Shown: piece after piece, positions 1 through 6,974 of the stretch
Numbering within the stretch: position 1 is the first letter of the stretch
Layout of the letters: each line of letters starts with the position of its first letter
Source of the DNA: Legionellales bacterium UBA2469
GTDB lineage: Bacteria; Pseudomonadota; Gammaproteobacteria; Legionellales; Legionellaceae
Assembly: GCA_002342175.1 (NCBI GenBank)
Contig: DDPL01000063.1
Coordinates: forward strand, 17,099-29,173
DNA length: 12,075 bases
Direction: 5' to 3'
Position numbers and translations under genes: made by a program
The notes under the pieces: generated by a model
The model's input: the letters and a program-made list of their open reading frames with translations, nothing else
Database searches by the model: none
Told to the model about the DNA's origin: nothing

Positions 1-1
1 T

Positions 2-169
2 AAAATTCCAGTTCAAAATGTTACCATTTTTAGCCAATATTTTTGGGTTGAAGTGGATATCACCACCCCAACCCATCGACATATTCAAACTGAATATTTA
101 TTTGTGCGAAGATTGTCAAAAAAGGAAACGCCAACCATTAAGCTTATTCGACAATTTAACTTGCTATAA
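2..169 (+). CDS. gspK: GspK, type II secretion minor pseudopilin (C-terminal end only)
   Basis: An open frame runs in from the left edge and ends at TAA 167-169, giving 55 residues with no start in the window. The segment reads SQYFWVEVDI, then TEYLFVRRLSKKE, and ends KLIRQFNLL. This fits the last beta-strands of GspK (PulK/LspK), where a secretion-type aromatic strand is followed by a strand ending in arginines. GspK caps the periplasmic pseudopilus of the type II secretion system together with GspI and GspJ, so gspG-J probably lie just left of the window. Its last 14 bases overlap the end of the convergent mltA gene. The call rests on a short tail pattern only; another secreted or pilin-like protein is possible. 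Confidence 0.62.
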   Translation, partial: KIPVQNVTIFSQYFWVEVDITTPTHRHIQTEYLFVRRLSKKETPTIKLIRQFNLL

Positions 170-1376
170 CATGCTTTGGTAACAATAACCAATAGTCGCC
201 AGAGTTGCTCATGAGACTCGCTGTTTGCATCGCTTTTTCTCCAGCACCCCAATAGATATCTCCACGAATTGGGCCGCGAATCGAACCACCTGTATCCTGG
301 GCCACCATCAAACGTGCCAATGGTTTTAAATCGCCATGAGCATCAACAGGATATTCGGTGTTCAAAAATAAAGGAACACCCATGGGAATATAATGTTTAT
401 CAACCGCTATCGAATATTGCGGTGTTAAAGATACAGTTTGTGCACCCTTAAATGCTGGTTTCTCATAACGTTCAAAAAAGACATAGGAAGGATTTTTCTT
501 TACATATTCATTCATTTTCTCAGGGTGTTTATCAAAATACTTACGAACAGCTTCATTCGAGGCTTGGCTCCGCTTTAACACGTGACTATTAATCAACAAT
601 TGCGCAATGGCATGGTATCGATGACCATTTTCAGCTGCATAGCCCACATAAATTTGTCGACCTAACCCTGTTTCAATCACACCTGATCCTTCAATTTCTA
701 GCAGCATCGCATCTAAAGGACTTTTTACCCAAGCAATCACTTCGGCTTTTCCTTTTAAAGCACCATGATAAATTTGATACCGGGTATAATAAGGTTTTAA
801 ATGACGCCCAATCACATGCCCATAAATATGGTGATGGCTGAGCATTGATGAAAATTCACCCAAATGGGCGCTGACCAAATCACCTGGATAAGCATAAATC
901 GGTGTTTTATAAACATCTGTTTTATGCGCACTTCCTTTAAAAGTTGGCGCATAATAACCGGTAAAAGTTCCTTTCTTATAGTGTGACCAATGATAAACCT
1001 GAAAATATGTTTCAAAAAAACGCTTCGCACGTTTCGTACTGACATGCCCTTTGAGCACCATGGCACGTCGACAAATCGGTAACCAATCTTTCACTTTAAT
1101 CGAAATCACTCGACTACCTACAGACATATTCGGATCTTCTTTCATCCAAAGCTCACAAGATGCTTTGAATGCGTCTAAAGATTTATTTAATTCGACATTT
1201 TCCCACTGTGGCAGTTGTTCAAATTTGACTTTTTTCAATACATTTGATGATACTTTGGGTGCCGTCATCGGGGGTGCGGGTTCATCTTTTTCAGGAATTT
1301 GGCTGATATATACAGCAAGGAGAACAGCAGATAATACAATTACTAAAACGAATTTGTTGGTAAGGTGTTTTAACAT
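156..1376 (-). CDS. mltA: MltA-family membrane-bound lytic murein transglycosylase
   Basis: A 406-residue MltA-type lytic transglycosylase that cleaves the MurNAc-GlcNAc bond of peptidoglycan to give 1,6-anhydro-MurNAc ends. The MltA domain contains GTFTGYYAP (136-144) and EGSG (229-232). The C-terminal 3D domain contains AQDTGGSIRG (359-368) and GDIYWGAG (372-379). D373 aligns with the catalytic Asp of E. coli MltA (GHF..DIY region) and D361 with the conserved preceding Asp. ATG at 1374-1376 is preferred: AGAGG lies about six bases upstream, while the in-frame TTG one codon earlier sits too close to it. Residues 8-24 form a hydrophobic N-terminal segment without a lipobox cysteine, unlike the E. 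coli lipoprotein, so an inner-membrane anchor or cleaved signal is more likely. It has its own promoter and is a single gene, convergent with gspK. Confidence 0.93.
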   Translation of the reverse strand: MLKHLTNKFVLVIVLSAVLLAVYISQIPEKDEPAPPMTAPKVSSNVLKKVKFEQLPQWENVELNKSLDAFKASCELWMKEDPNMSVGSRVISIKVKDWLPICRRAMVLKGHVSTKRAKRFFETYFQVYHWSHYKKGTFTGYYAPTFKGSAHKTDVYKTPIYAYPGDLVSAHLGEFSSMLSHHHIYGHVIGRHLKPYYTRYQIYHGALKGKAEVIAWVKSPLDAMLLEIEGSGVIETGLGRQIYVGYAAENGHRYHAIAQLLINSHVLKRSQASNEAVRKYFDKHPEKMNEYVKKNPSYVFFERYEKPAFKGAQTVSLTPQYSIAVDKHYIPMGVPLFLNTEYPVDAHGDLKPLARLMVAQDTGGSIRGPIRGDIYWGAGEKAMQTASLMSNSGDYWLLLPKHVIAS

Positions 1377-1409
1377 CAAGACCTCTTTTCCATGACAAAA
1401 GTGATCAAA

Positions 1410-1438
1410 ATTTTATCAAAAACCCCTTGAAAAGTCAA
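1410..1438 (-). promoter_or_regulatory. Sigma-70-like promoter of mltA
   Basis: Read on the minus strand, TTGACT (1433-1438) is followed after exactly 17 bases by TAAAAT (1410-1415). Both boxes match the sigma-70 consensus at five of six positions. The predicted start of transcription near 1403 leaves a leader of about 27 bases before the mltA ATG, which contains the AGAGG ribosome binding site. Confidence 0.65.
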
Positions 1439-1491
1439 TTTTTGAGCAACTGCGTGTCTAATTTCAAAAAATAAAAGAAAATGTTTGTTAG

Positions 1492-2241
1492 CTAGATCTT
1501 TGCAAATACCCGTGTAGGCCCCCCACTGCCTCCTTTGATTTTCATCGGCGCAATGATTAAAAATGTGCCTACAGGTGCCAACTGATTTAAATTGTCCAAA
1601 TTTTCTAAACCATACAAATTAGCTCCAAGAATAATTCGGTGCGTATAAAACCTTTTCGATTTTCCCGGATCCATACTTGCTGTATCAATACCCAACCCTT
1701 TTATCTTAGCTTTAACCAAATAAATTGCCGCATCTTTAGAAATTCCTGGAAAATGTAAATGTTTGACATCCCCAAATTTATCAGATCCCAAATAAGTTTT
1801 TTTATCATTCCAATATTGACTCCAATCCGTTCGAAATAAAACAATATCGCCTTCTCGTAGTTTTCGATAGCGGTTTTCAAATCGCTGAATATCTTGCACT
1901 TTAATTTCATAATCAGGTTGCCCTTGCACTTTATCATGCACATCAATTACAACAGCTTCTCCAATTAAATGTTCAGGACTAATTTGATCAACAGTTAAAC
2001 CATGTTTTGAAAAATGAATAGGTGCGTCAATATGTGTTCCACCATGTTCTGGCGTGCAAAATTTAAAGGCTGAATAAAAATAACCTTTAGGCGTTTCACC
2101 AAAATAAACTGTTTGCTTCAAAAAACCTTTTTCTGTTGGCCAAAAAATAGTGTCTTTATCAAATGGATGGGTTAAATCAATAAAATGTGCATGTCCTTGA
2201 GAAATTAAAATAAATGTCATTAAACATGCACAAATTTTCAT
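1492..2241 (-). CDS. Secreted cyclase-family protein (kynurenine formamidase-like metal hydrolase)
   Basis: A 249-residue protein of the cyclase family (PF04199), which includes bacterial kynurenine formamidase KynB and isatin hydrolase. The metal-binding signature HGGTHIDAPIH (66-76) is complete. Other family features are FPGIS (164-168), GIDTASMDPG (184-193), H201 and a C-terminal GGSGGPTRVFA (237-247). The N-terminus (MKICACLMTFILISQGHA) is a probable Sec signal peptide cleaved near residue 18, so the enzyme should act in the periplasm or outside. The start at 2239-2241 is chosen over an upstream in-frame start because AGGGA lies six bases before it and the signal peptide follows directly. 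It begins 8 bases after the stop of the outer-membrane protein gene, whose stop overlaps the ribosome binding site (TAAGGGA), implying coupled translation. The substrate cannot be told from sequence. Confidence 0.85.
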   Translation of the reverse strand: MKICACLMTFILISQGHAHFIDLTHPFDKDTIFWPTEKGFLKQTVYFGETPKGYFYSAFKFCTPEHGGTHIDAPIHFSKHGLTVDQISPEHLIGEAVVIDVHDKVQGQPDYEIKVQDIQRFENRYRKLREGDIVLFRTDWSQYWNDKKTYLGSDKFGDVKHLHFPGISKDAAIYLVKAKIKGLGIDTASMDPGKSKRFYTHRIILGANLYGLENLDNLNQLAPVGTFLIIAPMKIKGGSGGPTRVFAKI

Positions 2242-2249
2242 TTTTTCCC

Positions 2250-2963
2250 TTAAGAAGTGTACACCAATGAAATGCCAATATAATTTTGATGAGAAGTCAT
2301 TTGTTGTTGGAGATTGTAAGTGCTCCAATATGCAGACCATGTTGGAAAATAAGTGTAAAAATAATCGACGGCCACTCCAATATTACGAGTTAAGTCATAA
2401 GCCGCTCCAACACCAAATCGTCCGCCCACAGAATGCCCCGCGCTGTAAAATCCCTCAGATGAAGGGGTAATTGTCGCATTTTGACTAATTTCAATATCCC
2501 TAAATGATAACCCAGTTCGAGCATAGACCAACATATGATTTTCAAATCGCATCCCAGGTAATAAATCCAAGCCCATATAATCTTTAAATGTAAATTGTGT
2601 CGTATAAGTATTTAACGTGTTACCAGCGGACACACCAGATGTATTAATATTATCCGTATGACCTGGGAAATACGTATTTGCCTCAATCCCTAAAAAATAT
2701 TTTTCTACCCAGGTATGACCATATCCTATATAAACATTACCCACCACCTGTCCAGGATTGGCAGAATTAAACGTTGAATTTTTAGTATCATAACTTGTCA
2801 CTGTTACAGTATCACTATTAAAACTTCCACCGAAACCAACACCTGCATAGAAACTTTCTTTAGGTGTCCAATTATTGGTATCAATTCCACCCATGGTTCC
2901 CGCACAAGCAATTGTGGTTAAACTTAAGCTAAACCATATCAATGACAATTTCTTTAATCTCAT
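2250..2963 (-). CDS. Outer-membrane beta-barrel protein
   Basis: A 237-residue exported protein with the look of an 8-stranded OmpA/OmpW-like barrel. A signal peptide covers residues 1-21 (basic MRLKK, hydrophobic core, ACA before GTMGG). The mature part has alternating amphipathic strands: SFYAGVGFGGSF (37-48), NVYIGYGHTW (76-85), KYFLGIEANTYF (88-99), MLVYARTGLSF (144-154), GGRFGVGAAYDL (180-191), IGVAVDYFYTYF (195-206), with a final strand NYIGISLVYTS. Loops between them are rich in Ser, Thr and Asn. C20 could suggest a lipoprotein, but the preceding TTIA is a poor lipobox. It is first in a two-gene leftward operon with the cyclase-family gene. AAAGAGAA lies about eight bases before the ATG. 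Similar small barrels are common in Legionella-like genomes; no specific ligand or function can be given. Confidence 0.75.
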   Translation of the reverse strand: MRLKKLSLIWFSLSLTTIACAGTMGGIDTNNWTPKESFYAGVGFGGSFNSDTVTVTSYDTKNSTFNSANPGQVVGNVYIGYGHTWVEKYFLGIEANTYFPGHTDNINTSGVSAGNTLNTYTTQFTFKDYMGLDLLPGMRFENHMLVYARTGLSFRDIEISQNATITPSSEGFYSAGHSVGGRFGVGAAYDLTRNIGVAVDYFYTYFPTWSAYWSTYNLQQQMTSHQNYIGISLVYTS

Positions 2964-2993
2964 TTCAAAATTCTCTTTCTTGTATAAGAATTT

Positions 2994-3022
2994 AATATGA
3001 CAAAATATAGCTTATATTTCAA
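2994..3022 (-). promoter_or_regulatory. Putative promoter of the OMP-cyclase operon
   Basis: On the minus strand TTGAAA (3017-3022, 5/6 to the -35 consensus) is separated by 17 bases from CATATT (2994-2999, 4/6 to the -10 consensus). Predicted transcription start is near 2987, giving a leader of roughly 24 bases to the ATG at 2963. The region is very AT-rich, so alternatives exist. Confidence 0.4.
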
Positions 3023-3120
3023 TCTGTTATTGTGCATACTCGCATGGAGACTTTTCAAATATTTATACTAGTCAAAAATCAATTTTGCAATCTATTACCC
3101 CCCTTTAATCCTTGTGAAAA

Positions 3121-3155
3121 TTGACGTCCTCCCCGTCCTGAAGAGACGAGGATTC
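3121..3155 (-). repeat. Right end (RE) hairpin of the IS608-like element / omega-RNA 3' scaffold
   Basis: On the minus strand GAAT is followed by a stem CCTCGTC / GACGGGG (3145-3151 with 3131-3137, one G-T wobble) around a 7-base loop, then GAGGACG and the terminal TCAA. In IS608 GAAT is the right guide and TCAA the right cleavage site. In tnpB elements the same segment forms the 3' end of the omega RNA, whose guide is read from the flanking DNA (here positions 3120 downward). Confidence 0.72.
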
Positions 3156-3249
3156 CTCATATCATGTTAAACATGACAGAAGTGGTTCTTGCTGCTGACT
3201 ACTTATATAGTTCACTTCACAAGCTAACCCCGTGAGTCCCACGGTTTTT

Positions 3250-3480
3250 TTAATGCAAAAATCCCAAGCCGCGACTTAAAATGTTTTGTGATGCAACGCT
3301 ATCAGCATTGGTCTCAAAAAAACATTTAAGACAACGAAATTCTTCCTGAGTCAAACGATTCTTTTTGGCTTGATGCCCGCATATCGGACAAGTTTGGCTT
3401 GTATGCATAGGGTCAACATAGACCACCATTCCCCCTCGCCATCCTTGTTTGTACTCAAGCTGCCGAGCAAAAACAAGAAT
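3250..3480 (-). pseudogene. tnpB: TnpB C-terminal fragment (zinc finger and last RuvC motif), 5'-truncated
   Basis: The minus-strand frame from about 3480 to TAA at 3250-3252 encodes roughly 76 residues matching the C-terminus of TnpB, the RNA-guided nuclease of IS605 elements. Readable parts are LEYKQGWRGG, then TSQTCPICG with the first zinc pair, FRCLKC with the second pair, and NADSVASQNIL carrying the last RuvC aspartate. The usual CxxCG has become CLKCF, and the usual NADVNAA has become NADSVAS, both signs of decay. A TGA stop lies in frame at about 3484-3486, and upstream sequence no longer resembles TnpB, so roughly 300 residues, including the first two RuvC acidic residues, are missing. 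No nuclease activity is expected. Confidence 0.88.
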
Positions 3481-3537
3481 TAATCATCCCTGTTAGTTGT
3501 TTTAAGACTAATAATAAATTTGATGAAAAAAAACAAT

Positions 3538-3595
3538 ATGGTTATTACCATGAAAAAAAAGAATACAACGAATAGATTATCATACAAAATAATCT
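3538..3595. repeat. Two small hairpins inside the IS remnant
   Basis: ATGGT-tatt-ACCAT (3538-3551) and AGATTAT-8 bases-ATAATCT (3574-3595) lie between the left end hairpin and the tnpB fragment. They sit in AT-rich sequence with no coding potential and have no clear role; they may be scars of the internal deletion or chance. Confidence 0.35.
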
Positions 3596-3603
3596 CTGAA
3601 ACA

Positions 3604-3645
3604 CCCCATGGATGAATCCAGGGGCCTTTCGCCGCATTTTGGTAA
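3604..3645 (-). repeat. Left end (LE) of the IS608-like element: TTAC, AAAG and bulged-T hairpin
   Basis: On the minus strand TTAC (3642-3645) is followed 12 bases later by AAAG (3626-3629), then a hairpin CCCC-TGGAT / ATCCA-GGGG at 3604-3624 with a 2-base loop and a single unpaired T at 3608. An extrahelical T in the hairpin is a known recognition feature of IS608 TnpA. The exact left boundary (after TTAC) is inferred from the family rule, not from an empty site. Confidence 0.68.
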
Positions 3646-3675
3646 TTTATGGCATAAAAGTATGCCTTTCATACC
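3641..3675. repeat. Hairpin flanking the left end of the IS remnant
   Basis: GGCATA-aaag-TATGCC (3651-3666) is a perfect 6-bp stem with a 4-base loop. Outer arms GGTA (3641-3644) and TACC (3672-3675) extend it imperfectly. GGTA overlaps the inferred target TTAC on the other strand, so the element appears to have inserted at the foot of a hairpin. No T-run follows, so it is not a canonical terminator. The rest of 3676-3738 shows nothing recognisable. Confidence 0.4.
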
Positions 3676-3738
3676 ATCAAAAGTTTGATTTATAGCAAAT
3701 AGTAACTTAGGATTTTTTTAAGATAGACGAATAAAAAA

Positions 3739-3788
3739 ATACGCATGATTCTCAAAAAAATGTACCTTTTCTAAAGATTCATGCGTAT
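3739..3788. promoter_or_regulatory. 14-bp inverted repeat overlapping the kdoO promoter
   Basis: ATACGCATGATTCT (3739-3752) and AGATTCATGCGTAT (3775-3788) are inverted copies matching at 13 of 14 positions, 22 bases apart. The right arm overlaps a perfect -10 box, TATAAT, at 3786-3791. This is a plausible operator or a 5' DNA hairpin controlling kdoO. No good -35 box is visible in the spacer, which suggests activator dependence or a different reading of the promoter. Confidence 0.45.
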
Positions 3789-3822
3789 AATTTTTTTAAA
3801 GAAACCTATACGAAGGAACGTT

Positions 3823-4695
3823 ATGCTTAGTCAGTTACATGAAATTCAAAATTTAAATAACATCTCTGCTCCATCGATGACGACACTTTTAGAAAACGGA
3901 CAAATTTTATTTTGTCCCAATGATGGTTTTTTAGTGGAAAATCACGAAAATGAATTGTTGAATGATTGTATATTAGCGCCTAAGAAAAAAAACATCAGTT
4001 TTGATTACATCAAAAATGAGATACAAGGCATTCAAAATAGTTTAAAAAAGACACCTGTTAATGATTTAACCATGAATATGATGAAACGGTATGCCGAGTA
4101 CGCACGCCATCTTGTCGATACCCTATGCCCAAGCTACAGCGAACACTTAATATGGGGTCGTACCAGTTATCGTCCGATGGAAATTAAAAATCGTTCAACA
4201 TCAAAACGACAAGATGATACAAAACTTCATGTTGATGCTTTTTATGCGACCCCTGTGAATGGTTTAAGAATTCTTCGTGTTTTTTGTAACATTAATCCCC
4301 ACCAAAAACCTCGTATTTGGAATGTGGGTGAGGATTTTAGTGAAGTTTTAGCAACCTTTGCCAGTCGAATACCCGATTATAATAAAAAATTTGCCAAAAT
4401 GATGTATCACATGGGACTGACTAAAAAGGTCCGAAGTGCATATGACCATTACATGTTAAATCTTCATGATCTGATGAAATTAGACAATCATTATCAAAAT
4501 AGCGTTGCCAAAGAAAATATACAATTCCCAAGCCAAAGCACTTGGATGGTCTTTACAGATCAAGTCTCACATGCGGCTTTAAGTGGAAAATTTTTACTGG
4601 AGCAAACCTTTTATTTACCTGTCCATGCGATGAAGAATCCAGAGTTATCACCATTAAAACGACTTCAAGCGCAATGGAATAACATACCCATGTAA
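3823..4695 (+). CDS. kdoO: Kdo hydroxylase (Fe(II)/2-oxoglutarate dioxygenase of LPS inner core)
   Basis: A 290-residue protein that matches the Kdo 3-hydroxylase family (KdoO, as in Burkholderia and Yersinia), which converts the outer Kdo of Kdo2-lipid A to D-glycero-D-talo-oct-2-ulosonic acid (Ko). The probable Fe(II) triad is H136 and D138 in LHVDAF plus H250 in TDQVSHAAL. Other family blocks are LRILRVFCNINP (148-159), RIWNVGEDF (164-172), RSAYDHYMLNLHDLMK (204-219), WMVFTDQVSH (241-250) and LEQTFYLPV (259-267). No signal peptide or membrane segment is seen, so it is probably cytoplasmic. ATG 3823 is preferred over the in-frame ATG 3781: AAGGA lies about five bases before it, and 3781 is upstream of the transcription start implied by TATAAT at 3786-3791. 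It ends 5 bases before the convergent tilS gene. Confidence 0.88.
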   Translation: MLSQLHEIQNLNNISAPSMTTLLENGQILFCPNDGFLVENHENELLNDCILAPKKKNISFDYIKNEIQGIQNSLKKTPVNDLTMNMMKRYAEYARHLVDTLCPSYSEHLIWGRTSYRPMEIKNRSTSKRQDDTKLHVDAFYATPVNGLRILRVFCNINPHQKPRIWNVGEDFSEVLATFASRIPDYNKKFAKMMYHMGLTKKVRSAYDHYMLNLHDLMKLDNHYQNSVAKENIQFPSQSTWMVFTDQVSHAALSGKFLLEQTFYLPVHAMKNPELSPLKRLQAQWNNIPM

Positions 4696-4700
4696 ACAAA

Positions 4701-5972
4701 TTAAACTTCACCCTCCATCACTTGATATAAAGGGTGATGGGCATTTTGTTCATGTACAAGGGCATACCCTACCACTTGTTTTAAGACATCGTTGACATAA
4801 ATGAGTGGGACTTTGTTTCTTAAAAAAGTTGGTACTTTCCATGCTTGAAATAATTTTTTTAAGCAACGATGGTGTCCTTTCCAATATAGTTGTTCTCCCC
4901 CACATCGAAACCGAATCTCAATTTTATCACCCTCATGATATAAAAACCCTTTCTCGGCTTTTTTTGCATGAAGCTTTTGACCGGTTTCAAGACAAATTGC
5001 TTTCGGAAATACCCCCCAAACTTGATTTTCATGCTTTTTAAACACATGTTCAATAACATATAAACCTTGTTGATAAACATGAAATTCATTATGTCGCCAA
5101 CGAATCGTTGGATTTGAATCAGGACGCTCTTGTAGAATCATTTGCTGATAAATTTGGGTTATCACATCATGACCAGGAAGAGGCATATTTTTTTGTTTTA
5201 ACCATTGCCGAATAATCATGCCGATTTTAAACAAAGGGAATTTTTTTAAAATTCGGCAATCTAAATACTGCGGATTATCCGATAATGATGAATAATCATT
5301 TTCAATATCTGACTCGAGACAAGCAAGCGCATCGTGGCAATGGTTTAGCGTTTTTTGCATCGATTTTCGATATTGGGGCCAATACTCTTGAATTTTAGGT
5401 AAAACTTCATGACGTAAATAATTACGTGCAAATCTTATATTTTGATTGCTCTCATCTTCAATCCAATCAATTTGATATTGTTTTGCATAAGATTCAATGT
5501 CTATGCGTGATGTATTCAATAGTGGGCGGCATATCATCATTCCCATTTGACTTTTCATCATCGACATCACCGCCAAGCCATCCAAGCCGCTACCACGCAA
5601 CACATTCATCATAAACGTTTCAATTTGATCGTCCAAATGATGCCCCAAAACCAAAACGTCTTTTGATTGAACATACTTCTGATAAACCCCATAACGTAAA
5701 TTGCGCGCCAATTCCTCAATATTTGATGAAGATTGTATTTTTACTTTCTCATGGACCAAAGGAACTTCAAGGACTTGTGTTTGTTGCATACAAAAACCAA
5801 GCCAATCATCTGCATGTGGACTTAAGCCATGATGCACATGAATAGCCCGACATTTGCTTTTCAACTCTGGATATTGGGCAATTTGATGTAATAGAACCAT
5901 CGAATCCATTCCGCCGCTCAGCCCAACCCAAATGGTCGAGAATGGATAAAGTTCTGAAAGAAGAGGCATCAT
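4701..5972 (-). CDS. tilS: tRNA(Ile)-lysidine synthase TilS
   Basis: A 423-residue enzyme that ligates lysine to C34 of tRNA-Ile(CAU) using ATP, changing codon reading from AUG to AUA. The N-terminal PP-loop ATPase domain has SGGMDS (19-24), HVHHGLSPHADDW (45-57) and HHLDDQIET (111-119). RNYLRHEVLP (183-192) is the conserved block that follows. The C-terminal domain contains FRCGGE (355-360) and KKLFQAWKVPTFLRNKVPLIY (372-392). Length is close to E. coli TilS (432). It starts 9 bases after the accA stop with no strong ribosome binding site and a doubled ATG, so translation is probably coupled to accA; the second ATG is an equally possible start. accA-tilS adjacency is common in gammaproteobacteria. 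Essential gene in known bacteria. Confidence 0.96.
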   Translation of the reverse strand: MMPLLSELYPFSTIWVGLSGGMDSMVLLHQIAQYPELKSKCRAIHVHHGLSPHADDWLGFCMQQTQVLEVPLVHEKVKIQSSSNIEELARNLRYGVYQKYVQSKDVLVLGHHLDDQIETFMMNVLRGSGLDGLAVMSMMKSQMGMMICRPLLNTSRIDIESYAKQYQIDWIEDESNQNIRFARNYLRHEVLPKIQEYWPQYRKSMQKTLNHCHDALACLESDIENDYSSLSDNPQYLDCRILKKFPLFKIGMIIRQWLKQKNMPLPGHDVITQIYQQMILQERPDSNPTIRWRHNEFHVYQQGLYVIEHVFKKHENQVWGVFPKAICLETGQKLHAKKAEKGFLYHEGDKIEIRFRCGGEQLYWKGHHRCLKKLFQAWKVPTFLRNKVPLIYVNDVLKQVVGYALVHEQNAHHPLYQVMEGEV

Positions 5973-5981
5973 CTTGTAAAC

Positions 5982-6941
5982 TTATTTCGAAGGATATGCA
6001 CCCATGGCCATCCATTTTTGATAACGACGTTCCAACAATTCTTTTTTGGGCAAGGCTTGTAAACGACGCAGTTCTCTTTTTAACAAGTCTCTTAAAGATT
6101 GGCTCATGCTATCCATATCACGATGCGCACCACCTAAAGGTTCTTTCAATAATTCGTCAACCAACCCATTTTGATAAACTTTATCGGCAGTGACTCCCAT
6201 TGCTTCTGCAGCATCCGGAGCTTTTGCAGCATCTTTCCATAAAATAGATGCGCAGCCTTCGGGAGAAATAACGGAGTAAATGGAGTATTCAAGCATGACA
6301 ATATGATCACCAACCCCAATGGCCAATGCACCACCTGAGCCGGCCTCACCTGTCACAATACAAATGATAGGGGTTTTGAGAATTGACATTTCATAAAGAT
6401 TTCTAGCAATGGCCTCGGATTGATTTCTTTCTTCAGCATCAATACCTGGGTAAGCACCTGCAGTATCAATAAAAGTAATCACCGGTATACCAAATTTCTC
6501 TGCCATTTTCATTAATCGTAATGCACGCCGATATTCTTCAGGACGAGCCATACCAAAATTTCGATAAACTTTTTCAGACGTCTTTTTTCCTTTCTGATGT
6601 CCAATCACCATCACCGGTTGCCCTTCAAATCTAGCAAGGCCTGCAATAATCGCAGGCGCTGCAGAGCAAGCTCTATCACCATGTAATTCATCAAAATCAG
6701 TAAACAAATGTTCAATATAATCTGATGTCTGTGGACGAAGCGGATGTCTTGCCATTTGGGTCATTTGCCAAGGACCTAAATTTGCAAAAATCGATTTCAT
6801 AGACTCAACTGATTTTCGCTCTAAATTATGAATTTCTTCAGATAAATTCATATCATGACCATCACTGACCATTCGTAATGCTTCAATTTTTTGTCTTAAC
6901 TCTTCAACGGGCTGCTCAAAATCCAAAAATTGGCGACTCAT
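5982..6941 (-). CDS. accA: Acetyl-CoA carboxylase carboxyltransferase subunit alpha
   Basis: A 319-residue AccA, identical in length to E. coli AccA. With AccD it forms the A2D2 carboxyltransferase that moves CO2 from biotin on AccB to acetyl-CoA, giving malonyl-CoA for fatty acid synthesis in the cytoplasm. Recognisable blocks are HPLRPQT (66-72), GHQKGK (114-119), [16 protein letters not shown] (159-174), [11 protein letters not shown] (198-208) and [12 protein letters not shown] (226-237). The N-terminal helical part (1-60) typical of the subunit is present. GAAG four bases before the ATG is a weak ribosome binding site. First gene of the accA-tilS unit, divergent from the phosphopantetheinyl transferase and biotin ligase pair, both of which service fatty-acid-synthesis carrier proteins. 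Confidence 0.98.
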   Translation of the reverse strand: MSRQFLDFEQPVEELRQKIEALRMVSDGHDMNLSEEIHNLERKSVESMKSIFANLGPWQMTQMARHPLRPQTSDYIEHLFTDFDELHGDRACSAAPAIIAGLARFEGQPVMVIGHQKGKKTSEKVYRNFGMARPEEYRRALRLMKMAEKFGIPVITFIDTAGAYPGIDAEERNQSEAIARNLYEMSILKTPIICIVTGEAGSGGALAIGVGDHIVMLEYSIYSVISPEGCASILWKDAAKAPDAAEAMGVTADKVYQNGLVDELLKEPLGGAHRDMDSMSQSLRDLLKRELRRLQALPKKELLERRYQKWMAMGAYPSK

Positions 6942-6974
6942 AATGCTTCAACTTTCAAAAAATATGAAAAAGAT

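Larger units (their letters stand above)
3121..3641 (-). mobile_element. Internally deleted IS200/IS605 (IS608-type) element with both ends preserved
   Basis: Read on the minus strand, the element starts right after TTAC (3642-3645, the IS608-type target/left cleavage site). It then has AAAG (3626-3629) at the foot of a hairpin at 3604-3624 with one unpaired T. At the other end GAAT (3152-3155) precedes a hairpin at 3131-3151, and the element ends in TCAA (3121-3124). TTAC/AAAG at the left and GAAT/TCAA at the right are the cleavage and guide tetranucleotides known for IS608. Between the ends only the last part of tnpB remains; no tnpA (Y1 HuH transposase) is present. At about 521 bases it is far shorter than a tnpB-bearing relative (about 1.5 kb or more). 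It cannot move by itself but could be moved in trans. Confidence 0.8.

Noticed and set aside
1051..1395. Rightward 114-codon frame inside mltA
   Set aside because: It lies antisense to well-supported mltA coding sequence and shows no family motif.
2242..2340. Longer N-terminus for the cyclase-family protein
   Set aside because: The extra 33 residues overlap the barrel gene, have no ribosome binding site and would bury the signal peptide.
2267..2470. Rightward 67-codon frame with several cysteines
   Set aside because: It is antisense to the barrel gene; the cysteines have no zinc-knuckle or other ordered spacing.
3781..3822. In-frame ATG at 3781 as the kdoO start, adding 14 residues
   Set aside because: It lies upstream of or within the TATAAT box and has no ribosome binding site, whereas ATG 3823 has AAGGA at proper spacing.
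3121..3822. CRISPR array or tRNA gene in the hairpin-rich region
   Set aside because: There are no repeated units of constant length with spacers, and no cloverleaf or T-loop pattern; the structure fits an IS605 remnant.
4715..4740. Stem CCATCAC / GTGATGG with a 12-base loop as the kdoO terminator
   Set aside because: It lies inside tilS coding sequence, is only 7 bp, and only TTTT occurs later; too weak to call.
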